A stretch of DNA of 64,000 nt from Peromyscus leucopus. Lineage: Eukaryota > Chordata > Mammalia > Rodentia > Cricetidae. The stretch is from contig NC_051068.1 of the NCBI RefSeq assembly GCF_004664715.2, positions 16,674,668-16,738,667 of the forward strand, in the 5' to 3' direction. The notes beneath the pieces are model-generated. The model made no database searches and was not told the origin of the DNA. It worked only from the letters and a program-made list of their open reading frames with translations. Below, in pieces: positions 23,004-33,875 of this stretch; within the stretch, counting starts at the first letter, position 1, and every line of letters begins with the position of its first letter. The position numbers were made by a program, and so were the translations under genes.

Positions 23004-23316
23004 TTTTTTTTTTTTTTTTTTTTTTTTGCCTCCTCTGTGGTTTGGAGCAATCACAGTCCGATAAATGTCTGTCTCTCGGAACCATGAACATTCTTCCCTA
23101 GAACAGAAAATCTTCACAACAATTTCTCCACACCATTTGTCTTGCCAAACTTTTCCAAACTGACCTTTGCCGATGCTTTCTTGTAACACGATGGTCCTGG
23201 CAATTCTTCTCTGAACCAGCAGCAGTAAACCCTTCATCCCAGGTAGCAGCATCACCGTAGTCACCAACACGATGAGAAGGAGCTGGCAACGTGGAGCAGT
23301 AGCCACTGCTTCCATG
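23004..23316 (-). pseudogene. Tgfbr1: TGFBR1 cDNA fragment, internally deleted
   Basis: The parent is the TGF-beta type I receptor, a membrane Ser/Thr kinase. The frame starts at 23316 with a signal peptide ('[18 protein letters not shown]'). It jumps straight to the end of the GS region and the kinase N-lobe ('[15 protein letters not shown]', then '[10 protein letters not shown]'). The extracellular and transmembrane parts are missing, so exons were skipped or deleted. It stops soon after the N-lobe and runs into A24 (T24 on + at 23004-23027). There are no introns. Several residues differ from the parent. It is a retrocopy fragment inside an LTR unit; I infer no receptor activity. Confidence 0.8.
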
Positions 23317-23535
23317 GTCCCACCACTGTTTGTGGCTCAGTCCAGGCCAAAGCTGCTCCCAAGCCTCCTAGGCCGGCCTCAAACTCGGGATCCTACTGCC
23401 TCTGTCTCCTTCAGCAAATCCTACCGGTGTGCACCACCACAACCGCCTGAGTGTAGCTTGGGCCTGAGCTGGGCTCACAAGGCCACAGGCAAACAGCTTT
23501 TTCATGAATTCGTAACAGGAACGTTGGGGTCCAGA
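23317..23535 (-). other. leader and B1-like segment before the TGFBR1 piece
   Basis: Starts (minus strand) with 'tctggaccccaacg', a likely worn Lys-type primer site directly after the LTR end. A short unidentified stretch follows, then a degenerate B1-like block ('gagtttgaggccggcctagg'). Confidence 0.45.
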
Positions 23536-23717
23536 TGTAGAAGGAACCTTAAAAGTTCTTATTAATAAAATCAAACCTGAGGCGAGTTATTGGGGTCCAT
23601 ACTGGTAGATCAGAGAGACAGAACAAGCCACAGCTATCTCACCTCACCGGATCCTCAGCTGGTCTTGTCTCCTCAGACTGGAGGCCTCTGAGTCCTCATC
23701 TGGAATGGGTCTCAGCT
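23536..23717 (-). repeat. partial LTR between the two captured fragments
   Basis: Matches the U5-side 180 bases of the 5' LTR, ending 'ggttccttctaca' on the minus strand. It joins the SRRM2 text at 'agctgagaccc'. Its presence shows that the unit arose from two LTR-plus-cargo joins, not one. Confidence 0.85.
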
Positions 23718-24266
23718 ACCATTGGCCTCTGCCCTGGGGTTTCTTCCTTGCCCGCAGGGTTCACATCCTTCTCCAGCAACATGAGTCGAAAGGTCGCCAC
23801 TTTCTCCTGAATCTGCTGTTCTTCGTACCCCTGCTCTTCCATCATCTCCTCCAGCTCGAGGCATCGCAGCTCCACGCGCCGCTTGCGCTCGTGGTCCAGG
23901 ATGTCAGGATTAGGACGCTTCACCAGGGCAGCCTCCAGGCGCCGCAGTTCCTCCTCTCCCTTGTAGCCAGGCCGCTCACCACGGCGGCCCCGCACCAGGG
24001 ACAGGTTGTGCTGGACGTAGCCATTGGTGCCGCTGCCCCGGGGCGTCGGCAGCCCGATCCTGTTGTACATGGCCCTGTGCCCAGGGGGGCACCACCGCTC
24101 CCGCCGCCACCACAGCCGCCGCCGCCGCCGCCGCCGGCCGCCGCCTCCGACGGGGAGAGGTCCTGCCGCAGCTGCCGCTCGAGTCTACGAATCCCTCGGG
24201 GCCTGAAGCCACAGCCTCGCAGGTCCGCCTGCCTCCGCAGCCGCCGCCGCCGCCGTCGCCCCCCGG
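23718..24266 (-). pseudogene. Srrm2: SRRM2 5' cDNA fragment
   Basis: The parent SRRM2 is a large nuclear SR-repeat spliceosome protein. The frame starts with ATG at 24070 ('MYNRIGLPTPRGSGTNGY') and runs about 115 codons through 'RLEAALVKRPNPDILDHE' and 'EEMMEEQGYEEQQIQEKVA' with no intron. It then enters LTR sequence. Upstream to about 24266 is a CGG-rich stretch that fits a 5' UTR and abuts the primer-site remnant. The conserved N-terminus makes the parent clear. Only a small part of the 5' end of the mRNA is present, so it is a captured fragment. Confidence 0.88.
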
Positions 24267-24281
24267 CTTTTGGGCGTCAGA
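24267..24281 (-). promoter_or_regulatory. primer-site remnant, tRNA-Lys-like
   Basis: On the minus strand 'tctgacgcccaaaag' follows the LTR end 'ttctaca'. It differs by one base from the start of a 'tggcgcccaa' Lys-type site. The captured cDNA begins at or just after it. Confidence 0.45.
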
Positions 24282-24800
24282 TGTAGAAGGAACCTTAAAA
24301 GTTCTTATTAAGAAAATCAAACCTGAGGCGAGTTATTGGGGTCCATGCTGGTAGATCAGAGAGACAGAACAAGCCACAGCTATCTCACCTGGGCCGGATC
24401 CTCAGCTGGTCTTGTCTCCTCAGACTGGAGGCCTCTGAGTCCTCATCCGGAATGGGTCTCAGCTCAATTACTGCTCAAAAGCCTGGATGCTTAACCAGCC
24501 AAAATCTCCTAGTTTCTCGTCCTCACGCCTTATATATCTGTCTGCTTTCTACCACCACTCCCTGGGATTAAAGGCTGGCTTTCTGGGATTAAAGGCTGGC
24601 TTTCTGGGATTAAAGGCGTGTGTCACCAGGCTTGGCTATTTCCAATGTGGCCTTGAACTCACAGAGATCCAGAGGGATTTCTATCTCTGGAATGCTAGGA
24701 TTAAAGGTGTGAGTGCCACCATTTCCTAGCCTTTGTATCTAGTGGCTGTCTGTTCTCTGACCCCAGATAAATTCATTAGAGTACACAATATTTTGGGGAA
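24282..24800 (-). repeat. 5' LTR of the composite element
   Basis: Near-identical to the 3' LTR over the shared part, but it continues through R/U5 to 'ttctaca'. It lacks the first 15 or so bases ('tgtggtggtattgtg' region) at its outer end, where the target duplication begins. Confidence 0.8.
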
Positions 24801-24809
24801 ATGTAGGTG

Positions 24810-26060
24810 TTTTTAACAGACACTACAGAATTAGCCATAAAACCACAACAAGCTTCTAAGAGTTGTTCAGGTTCACACTGTAATGTCCTAAAACTGTTTC
24901 ATAACCCTATTAATTCCTGAGTTCCAGATGTTACATGCAACATAATGAGTTCAGGGTTCCTTTATGGTAGCTTACTGCCCTAAGTCTCTGAAAGACACAT
25001 TAATTCAAGGGTAAAGACTCCTTTGGCATCATCCCAGGAAACAAAAGTGGAATTCTACAGGGCTAGACAATCCCAGGGAGGAGCCTCTGAGAAAGCAGAC
25101 TAGGCAATGTGACGAGATTCCCTTTCAAAATGTTTTTTTTTTTTTCTTTCATGTTTCAATACAAACTTTTGAATATATTATCCCAGCTTTGGATGTCTTT
25201 GTACATTATTTGAATTGCTCTTATCTTTATTCTAGAGCCATATGCCATAGATTCGAAGTACTTAAAAAGTTGAAATTATCCTTGTAAGTCTAATATCATT
25301 ATTATTCAGCCAGGTTCCTTTTTTTTTTTTCCCCCCCTCTGGTCCTAGGCAATCTCAAAAAAGGGCATAATTTTTGAAACAGAACAAGTAAAAATATGAT
25401 TTTTTCACATTCAATGTATGCACATATCTAAGTCTACATGATCATTGTTTACAGTCAACTATCTGTTACTATGACAGCATTAACTCTAAATGTACTCATC
25501 GTGCATGTACACAGAATCACTTCAGTGGTTCTCCATTTCTTAACACTTGATTAACAGAGGCAACATAAACTCAGTTACCTCTGCTGGTCAAGGAGCTTGT
25601 AGGAAGGCAAAGGGTGTATGGGTATGTATGCATGTGTGTGTGTGTGCACATGTGTGCATGCACATTTATATGTATTACGCGTTAATGTATATGTGGTTGC
25701 CTGTATGTATCGTACATTTGTGCTGCATGTTTGTATGGTTGTGTGTCTATGTGTGCATGTGTGTGTAGCTGAGTGTATGTAATTTTATGTGGTTGTGCTG
25801 TGTGTCATATGTTTCTGTTTGTGAATTGTACAGGTGTATGTGAGCACATATGTGCACATGCATGTGCATGGGGAGAGAGGAGGGCTCTGACTAGCTTGAT
25901 GTCATCTTCTCTACCTTCAAATGTCCTTTAGAAATCATAAATATTATGCAGCCCAAACAGACACAGCAGGCTCACATCCTATGGTCTGGTATGCACAGGC
26001 TGTTCAGGTTGTCGTTTGTTGCTAATAATAGGGACTTAAAAGGTGCCATAAGAGTTCATT
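24810..26060. other. no gene; GT-rich low complexity
   Basis: Unique-looking sequence with T-rich runs near 25132 and 25318. A GT/ATGT-rich stretch at 25615-25870 opens the false frame at 25547-25768. Confidence 0.45.
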
Positions 26061-26072
26061 TCCTTTAAGGTT

Positions 26073-26116
26073 TATATATATATAATTATATATATATATA
26101 ATAATATATATTATTT
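26073..26116. repeat. (TA)n microsatellite
   Basis: TA-rich run next to the 5'-truncated end or tail of an L1 fragment. Confidence 0.8.
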
Positions 26117-26500
26117 TACAATACCATTCAGTTCTACATATCAGCCATGGGTTCCCCTATTCTCCCCCCTCCCACCCCCTCCCCTTATCCCCAGCCTACC
26201 CCCCATTCCCACCTCCTCCAGGACAAGTCCTCCCCCGAGAACTGCAATCAACCTGGTAGACTCAGTCCAGGCAGGTCCAGTCCCTTCCTCCCAGACTGAG
26301 CCAAGTGTCCCTGCATGAGTTCCAGGTTTCAAACAGCCAACTCATGCAATGAGCACAGGACTTGGTCCCACTGCCTAGTTGCCTCCCAAACTAATCAAGC
26401 CAATCAGCTGTCTCACCTATTCAGAGGGCCTGATCCAGCTGGGGGCCCCTAAGCCTTTGGTTCATAGTTCATGTGTTTCCATTCATTTGGCTATTTTTTT
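26117..26500 (-). mobile_element. L1 3' UTR fragment
   Basis: A C-rich antisense 3' UTR ('ttctcccccctcccacccc', 'ctccaggacaagtcctcccc', 'gcccctaagcctttggttca') of the rodent L1 type. It is similar in kind to the start of the L1 at 46242. Confidence 0.7.
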
Positions 26501-26875
26501 TTTCAATAATTGAGTAAAACTGAAATTTATTATAAGCCACAGTCATCCTAGGGACCTCCATGCTTTAAGGTTTTAATGTCAGATCTGGACTGAGATTTTG
26601 AAACTTCAGTGTTATATTGCATCCTTTGTTTGTTTGCTTAAAAAAACAAAAACGTGGGACTATTAGCCTGGCCAGAGTTTTTAAATGTCTGAAAATATTT
26701 AGTCCATTGCTAAAAATTGTTTTCTATACATCTGGGTTACTGTAAAAAAAAAAGTCACCACAGAAATTTTTAGTACATATTTGACAACAAACTCAATCTG
26801 GTGGTTTAAGGATGATTAAACACAAAATATTTCCTCAATGTGATACCATGTAGTTACTTTAAGATGGAACATAAC

Positions 26876-27075
26876 AGCTGATGAGAGAGGCTCAGCAGTT
26901 AAGAACACGGTCTGCTCCTCCAGAGGACCCACATGGTGGTTCACAACCATCTGGAACTCCAGTTCCAGGGAATCTGATGCCCTCTTCTGGCCTCCTGGGC
27001 CACCAGACACACACATAGTGCACAGAAATACACTCAGGCAAAACACTCATACACACAAATTAATTTTTTTTAAAA
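26876..27075 (+). repeat. B2/B3 SINE
   Basis: 'gagaggctcagcagttaaga', 'ctgctcctccagaggaccc' and 'gatgccctcttctggcct' in sense order with a CA-rich tail. Confidence 0.85.
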
Positions 27076-30000
27076 AAGAGAAAGCCTTCAAAGTTGTGAA
27101 TTAAAAAATAAGACAATAAAATAAAATGGAACATATGAATTATATGTACCAACAAAACATTATTCTAATACATTATGCTAAAAAGTCCTGCCATAAAAGT
27201 TTGTGTTTACCATGGCTATAACTATATAAAACACATGTACAAATTGTCCATAAACAAATAAGAATAACCATGGACAACAGGATTCTCTGATTATTTTTAA
27301 AGCTTTAAAACTGTTTTACTGATCTTCTAATTGAAAAGTGAATGCATTACAATTTAGGAAAAACACACCGTGGAACGGTATGTGTGCGTCTAGCCTAACG
27401 TTTTGCACACTCTCTGAGGATGAGGCCAGCCTGACCTGGCTAGAGTGCCCAGGGCAGAACTTGTCTGACCCCTTTACTTTGAAAACCTGGGTCTCCAGGA
27501 CTCTTGAGATACAGGACCTTCTGTATGACTTTTCACTCTTTTGTTGAAAAGTATTAAGATATATACGTATGTCTTTTTTCTGAATCTAAAACTCCATTAA
27601 AAAATTCACTTATTTTACATCCTTTACCAGATTACTGTATTTGCTCCATGCTGAGGTTCAGATAAATATGAGAAGTAGGGGATCTGGAGATATGGTTGAA
27701 GATAAAAATGCATGCTGTGTAAGCTCCAAGGCCTAAGTTTGGATCTCCAGCACCCATGTAAAAAGCTGGATGTGTGTTATTAATAGTTAAATATGAAACC
27801 AGGCCATCTCTCTAGCCAATTAGTGGCTGGTTAATTGCTAATTAATTAGTGGTCAAATTTCTTAATTTATTCAGCAAATGCTTTGAGTACCTACATGGCT
27901 CTGGCCTGTGGAGCATGCATGAACAAAAGAGTCAAGCATCTCCACATCTTTGTGGGAGTTATCTTGGAGCAGGAGACAGAAAATAAACACTAGGCATGAC
28001 CAGAAGTTATTTCATACATTCAAAGGGAATAGCGCTGCTAAGAGAAAGCAGAGCAAGTGAGAGCTCTTGGCTGTAGAGAAGTCAAGAGCCTTGTGGTTGT
28101 CAATAGGCAGAAGAGGTCCTGATGGGGCATGAGCAAGGGAACCTGGTGGGGACTCCAGGGACACTGCTGCAGGCTGAAGGGACAGACATGCAGCCTCACT
28201 GCTGTGGCTGGTGACAAGACTCACTGTAGATCCCCATTGCCAGCACATCTGGCTTACTGGGGTGTCAGGGTACTCAGCATCCCAACAGGCACAGGACAGT
28301 ATAGCTAGGAAAGGCTGCAGATTGAAGAAAGGGAATCACAAATTCCACCTGGATATCAGTCACCTCTACCCCAACAAAACATGTCAGACTCGATGGTTTT
28401 CATCCAGCTTCATGTCTATCTGTGGACAGCTATCATATTGGATTTTGATGTGGGTTGAGACTCAGCTCACCTCACTCATTCCCAGACTCCTTTGCCTCTG
28501 AATACCCTGCCTGATCTTTGAAAGTAAGGCCCTTTTCCTGCCCTAAGTATATGGTTCCCATGCCCTTCCACAGAGTTCCTCTGCATCCTTCAGCTATGAG
28601 AAGTGAGAGACTGCCGTTCACAACACAAGCAGGATTCTTCAACACAAGCAGGACATTGGATAGTAGTTTTCTCAACTTATTGAGAAACATCCCCATGTTT
28701 CCTATTACCTCTCAGGAAATAAGAATGTTCTGTTCCTAGGTCTCTGGGATGTCCAGCCTCTGGTTACTGGCCCTCCAGGAAGTGTCAAGCATGGGCTCCC
28801 CTCACGGCATGGGTCTCACGTTTGACCACTTGCTTGGCCACTGCCACAAGTTCTGTGCCACCTTTTCCCCAGCACATCTTTCAGGCAGGACCCATAGGCC
28901 ATGGCTGCCCTTAGACACATGGTAGGAAGACAGTCCTGGATTGTAATAGCCTTTTCAAAACAAGTGTAGCCATGCTTCCTTGGGGCTTTGTAGGTCAAGC
29001 CTCCCAAGGCTAAGGATGAGACAGTTACAGGCTTTTGCTCAAAGTCTTTTGCATTCACTTGATGCATCCCCACTAAAGTATCCTTCATGGCCCATCAGGA
29101 CAAGTGCTAATGCGCACTCTCAGAACCCTTCTCCTGTATGCCCAGCAGCTCTGGATGTGCTTCAGCCTTCTCTGAAGCCCTCCCCGGGTGCAACCTCAGA
29201 AAAGGGACTCCCAGTCTCTGTGAGGAAACGCACCTCCCATGTCTACCTGAGCTATGGCTTTTCCTCTGCTCAAATCTTTCTACTCCTAAGGAGATGTGCA
29301 CCAATAATTTTTAATGTACAATTTCTAGCAGCCTATGACCCCTGATGTTTTGTCCAAGAAGCCCATAGCTCGTTTTCAAGTAATCACCCAGTCTACAACT
29401 TTGAGATATGAAAAACTGCAGACACACAGGGTCCATGTTGAGCCAGTAGACATCTCTGAAATGCTCTCTTTAAAAAAAAACAAAACCTGAAAATGGTATT
29501 TATTTAGATTTTAGAAAACTAACAAAACTCAGAATAAAGCAAAACAAAATCCATAATGTCGCATGACTCATTATGTCCAAGCAGAGTACCATTTGTTAAT
29601 GAAAATAAAAAATAAAATTTACCATTCGTACTTGCTCTTTTCCAAATGTTTATTACATGGATATTTCTAGAAGCTTGAGCTAAAGAAAAAAAAAAAAAGA
29701 AGAAGAAGAATCCATGAGCTACCCCAGAGACTACCATGTGACTGAGATTAGCGTCCTATAGAAAAACACTTTTCTATTCCTGGAGAGCCCACACAGCTCG
29801 ATCCCCTGGAACTCTAGACTGGGGCTTTCATGCGGAACACAGGCACTGCTGGTCTGGCACCTGTCGTGTTTTCCAAGTTCTCCACAGGATAACAGTTCTA
29901 AGCTGTCAGCAAGTTCTCCACAGGATAACAGTTCTAAGCCGTCAGCATTCCTGACAGCCCAGTCTACAGCCACTGCCATCGTCCTCAGGAGCAGCCTCCC

Positions 30001-30805
30001 AATTGCACAAAAACTGGCGTTAACGGAACTGGAGGTCAAACTTTGACCTGCACCCCTGGGAGCTGGAGGGCAGTTGGTATGGGAAGATCAAGAGTAGTGG
30101 CTGCTACCTCTCCTAAGTGAACACCTTCAAGGAGTAACCAAGTGCTGACTGTGCTTACCCACCAACATACAACAAGCCTAGAGCAAAGGAGCGAGCCGCA
30201 CCAGACCAAGCCCCTCAAAACACAAGGCAGATTTAGTGTGCTGAGGCCCTGGCCCGTGCTAATAACCCCAGTTCATCTGGGCCCTTCCCCGAAACACCTT
30301 ATTATCTCGTGCTTCAAGAAGCACCTCTGGTCAGGGCAGAGAACAGAAGGAAGCAGGACTTCCAGGACAGCACCACATGGAGCATCCCGAATATCTAGAG
30401 CTGCAGTGCTCGCCTGCTGGACCACATTCCTCGGGCCTCTTAGTGCAGCTTAATGGCAGCTGCTGGGCAACGTGGGGGAAGGACCTTTCCTCCCCGGGGA
30501 ACAGAGCTGCCTTTAGGATGATCCATCAGATCGGACCAAGTACTGATCCCGATCATGCCTTATGTGAATGAGCGCAGGCAGGGAGTGCTGAGCCTGGAGG
30601 TAATACCCGCGGAACAGCTGCAAGAGTGAGCAAGTGGGAACTCATCTGACTTTCCAAAGAACTTGTACTCAGTTTCTCATTTCTGAAGTAAAAGTTTCCC
30701 TTTCTCTTTTCTCGGTTTCTTTTCCAATTCTCTTTTCCTCTCTTCCTCCTGTTCTCCTAGCATAACTCTGAAGGCTCTCTCCTCGGCCTCATACAGTTCA
30801 GAGCT
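27076..30805. other. mostly unique DNA, no gene recognised
   Basis: A degenerate sense B2/B3 remnant is likely at about 27676-27790 ('gatctccagcacccatgt'). A 36-bp unit is tandemly doubled at 29874-29945. Frames near 27.3, 28.0-29.3 and 30.0-30.6 kb are short and overlap on both strands. None has a domain or splice pattern that I recognise. Confidence 0.4.
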
Positions 30806-30807
30806 CT

Positions 30808-30956
30808 TTTTTAAAAAGATTTATTTATTATGTATAGTGTTCTGCCTGCAGGCCAGAAGAGGGCACCAGATCTCATTACAGAAGGTCGTGAGCCACCACG
30901 TGGTTGCTGGGATTTGAACTCAGGACCTCTGGAAGATACTATCTTCCAGTGTCCCT
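30808..30956 (-). repeat. B3-type SINE, antisense
   Basis: 'aaaagatttatttattatgt', 'gccagaagagggcaccagat' and 'ggatttgaactcaggacctc' in reversed order. Confidence 0.9.
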
Positions 30957-30999
30957 TTGTTTTTTCCTTACTTCAGATAAGACCCCATCAGCAGCCGCT

Positions 31000-31990
31000 G
31001 TGAGTCCCTGTTCTGGCTTCTTTTCCTCCACTTCCTGCACGCACTTCACTCTTCAGCGGTCAATCTCCTGCTCCGGTTCTGTGGCCTGCACGACCTCAGC
31101 CTCCCTCTCAGCCTCTCCTTCCCTGACCCTCTCAGGAAGTCACAACAGGCGGCTTCCCGCCCTCTCCACCTCCCCAGTCGCATCTGGCCCTCGTAGGCGG
31201 CCTGGACCGGCTGCATCCCCTCAGCTAGCTCCACTGGCAGTGGTGCAGCCTGAACATGTAGGGAGGCCCAGGCTGCAATGTGGGTCCACACAAAGCAGAT
31301 ACTTACGTAACGAGAGACAGCAGCCCTGGTGTATGTGCTTTTCTCTGCCCTGACCCTTAGTTCTCCCCTGCTACCTTGATGATGCTCAAACTTTCCCCTC
31401 CCGGGACCGCTCATCAGCTGCGTCTCCCTTTCTCTTTCCCAAGGAAGCTTGTGTCGGCATGGCGGAGGCACTGCGCAGGCGCAAAGTGGCTGGTCCCGCA
31501 TTGGGTGTATGTGTGTGTTGGGTTGTGGGGAGGTGGGGGTGTGGGGGTCGCCTGGCCGCCTGGGTTAAGATCACCTCCTCTAGCCGATGCCGGGCGCGCA
31601 GGCGCTGATGGCTGTGTCGGGCAGCAGAGGCGCGCATGGCGGTCCAGAGCCGGGAGGCTGTGGCCGCGGATGCTCGCTGGTATCCGGCCCGGGAAGGGCG
31701 GGGACTGCGGAGGTGGCGGTGGCAGTGGCAGGGCGGCACCTTGAAGAAGCCACCACTGCCACCGCTGTCGCGGGAGGCCTCGGCCTGGGCAACGGGCTGC
31801 CGTGCAGGCAGAGGCTGGAGAAGGGGGGCGGTTGTCCCCGGGAAAGGGGCCGGCAGCTTGGGAAGAGGAGGCCGGAAAGCCTCATGGAGTGGGAGGTGGT
31901 GGCTGCCAGGGCTGCTGGGCCCCTGGCGACCCTGGGCGAAAAAGGGTGTCAAGGTCAGTCTGTAGTGCAGCGGCTGCGACAGTAATCTGT
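31000..31990. promoter_or_regulatory. CpG-rich promoter-like island
   Basis: GC content and CpG frequency rise sharply over about 31400-31980 in an otherwise CpG-poor window. Visible motifs are an NRF1-like 'actgcgcaggcgcaaag' near 31470-31486 and two 'catggcgg' YY1-like sites (near 31459 and 31635). On the minus strand an ATG at 31415 opens a frame that reaches a strong donor 'gttacgtaagtatct' near 31303-31309. On + the frames at 31587-31985 and 31636-31965 overlap. I recognise no product on either strand. It may be the first exon of an unseen gene, a bidirectional promoter or a CpG-rich retrocopy. Confidence 0.45.
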
Positions 31991-31999
31991 GTCCTGAAA

Positions 32000-33680
32000 T
32001 GCTCTTTTGCAGTGGGATTCACTGTTACTATTAAAGGTTGTTCCTCTGAAACTGTAAAATTTTGCCATCCATCATTCTCCAAGGGAGTAGGAATCCCTAA
32101 TTCTCTGTGACAACAGGGTTTAACTTAATGGAGGGGGATGCACTTTTAGGTAAATTCTGCTCTGTCACACACAAAGGGGAGTAAGTCCTGTCTTTAGAAG
32201 ACATGTGCTAATTAAAGGCATGGGCCACAACTGCCTGGCTAAGAATCACAATTAATTAATTAATTTGCACAATTTAAAGCAGCTTTGTGTGCAAACCACA
32301 GTGCATGTGACTTGGTCCTCTCCTCTGGGGAAGGACTCTTGAGTCTGCTGCTGACACCACTTGAAACTCAGCCATTGGCAATACCTGGCTAGGAAATGAT
32401 AGAGGGACCCCGAGGCCTGGTGTCAATACTTAACTATGCATATAAGTAGAAAAAAAAAACTACTTTTAAAACAGCTTCAAAGGGAGGTTATTGATGGAAC
32501 AGAAATTCCTCAGAGAAGGTTAAGCAGCAGCTCCCCAGAAGCATGCAAAGGTGCTGGGTTCCTTGCTAGGGAACGGAGGCCTGGGAGGTCCTGGGCAGCT
32601 TGGGGTCTCCACATGCATGAATGCCCTTCTCAGGAAAGTGGGATGTGCTCAACGTGCCTGGGATCCCTTCAGAGACATGTAGCGGGGCCTGGACAGGCAC
32701 ACCTGCTCCCTAGTACCAAGCCTAGGAACAAAAAATGGCTCAGGAAACATGGAGAAAAACGCTGTCTGGAACCTTTGTTTTGCACAGCGATGTGGCCCTG
32801 CAGAGGGCAGCTAAGGGGGCCATTGGTTGGTCGTGAGCCCATAGGGCAGCCTCACCCATTGAAAGAAGCCAGTCCATGCCACCAGTGTTCTCCAAGCCCT
32901 TGAGCCCCTTCCAGCTCTCATCCTCCACGTGCAGGACACACACTGCTCACAATGCCAGCTCCGGAGTTTCTTCAGGTTCCTGCAGGGTCAGGGCCTCAGA
33001 GAAAGAACTTGTGGGCTCTGGAGGCCAGGGCTATGGTGACTGAGGGCCACCCACAGCCCAGCATGCATGACATCACATCCTCCTAATCCCCATTACTGGA
33101 AGCTTCTCCAAACAGGGCTGGTGGTTCCTTCTGCTCCCTAGAGGTGTGGGGATGGCTTCCTGCTGTCCAGAGATTACCACCTGCACTGCACCCCTCCCCA
33201 TGCCGTATCTCACTGCACACCAGGCTCTGGCAGGTGTATTTACTTCTGCGGTAATGTGGGCTTCAGCAGGAAGCCATCAATGGGCGAGTTGAATGCATTT
33301 TCAATCCACTTACTGAGAACTAAGTTCTGGGCATGAAACAAACACAACCTATGACTGCCTGGGATAAGGTAGTCAACCTCTTATCCTGGATCCCAAATCA
33401 GAGAGTTTGAGAGTTTGTATCCCGACCCCAAAACATAAAGAACTAGCCATGACTGAGGGGCTGTGTGCAGTGCACACAAACCCCCAGATTGACACTTCCA
33501 GCAAAGGTTCTGCTGTGAGAGGACACTACAGCCTGATGATGCTAAGGACTGGGGCCAGCATGGTATGCTTGTATGGGTAAGTCTAGGCAGTCACATGGTG
33601 TCCTCACTTGGGAGGTACACCTTAGTACTTACTGGATTTGAGCCAAGAAGGTGGACAGTGCAGAGCATCAGGGTATAAAA
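32000..33680. other. no gene recognised
   Basis: Unique-looking sequence. A worn B1-like scrap lies near 32205-32250 ('attaaaggcatgggccac'). The frames at 32436-32903 (+) and 32740-32943 (-) have no recognisable domain. Confidence 0.35.
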
Positions 33681-33685
33681 GTGTG

Positions 33686-33875
33686 TGTGGTGGCCCAGGG
33701 GTAGAGTTCTTACCTAGAATCTCCCACTGAGGGGCTTTGGTAGTGTCTAGAGGGTAGAGCCTCTGCTTAGAATCTTCCAGTGTGGGGCTGTAGGCTTGGC
33801 CTAGTGCTACAGCACTTTCCTTCAAGCCGAAGATCCTGGTTTCCATTCCCAACACTGCAAAGAAAAGAGGGAAAA
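33686..33875 (+). repeat. ID-type tRNA-derived SINE copies
   Basis: Repeated 'ggtagag' box-A-like motifs, and 'gatcctggtttccattccca' before an A/G-rich tail, look like degenerate ID or related tRNA-type SINEs in sense orientation. Confidence 0.5.

Larger units (their letters stand above)
21705..24809 (-). mobile_element. composite LTR element carrying two host mRNA fragments
   Basis: Read on the minus strand the order is: 5' LTR (24800 to 24282), Lys-type primer-site remnant, SRRM2 5' cDNA fragment, partial LTR (23717 to 23536), second primer-site remnant, B1-like and unknown sequence, TGFBR1 cDNA fragment ending in A24, an unidentified segment, ERV-type 3' internal DNA, polypurine-like tract and 3' LTR (22210 to 21735). 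'aaatgtaggtg' flanks the unit (21705-21715, 24799-24809). The left edge has T10 next to the 3' LTR, that is, a poly(A) tail on the element strand. The flank on the other side reads TT/AAAA-like on the minus strand. Host-gene capture by an ERV followed by LINE mobilisation explains all of this. The exact order of events is inference. Confidence 0.75.

Noticed and set aside
22986..23315. A short membrane kinase gene (109-codon minus-strand frame)
   Set aside because: It is an intronless, internally deleted TGFBR1 cDNA piece ending in an A24 tract within an LTR element.
31587..31985. Gly/Ala-rich proteins from the CpG island
   Set aside because: GC-rich sequence keeps several overlapping frames open on both strands. 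No domain or consistent splice structure favours one.
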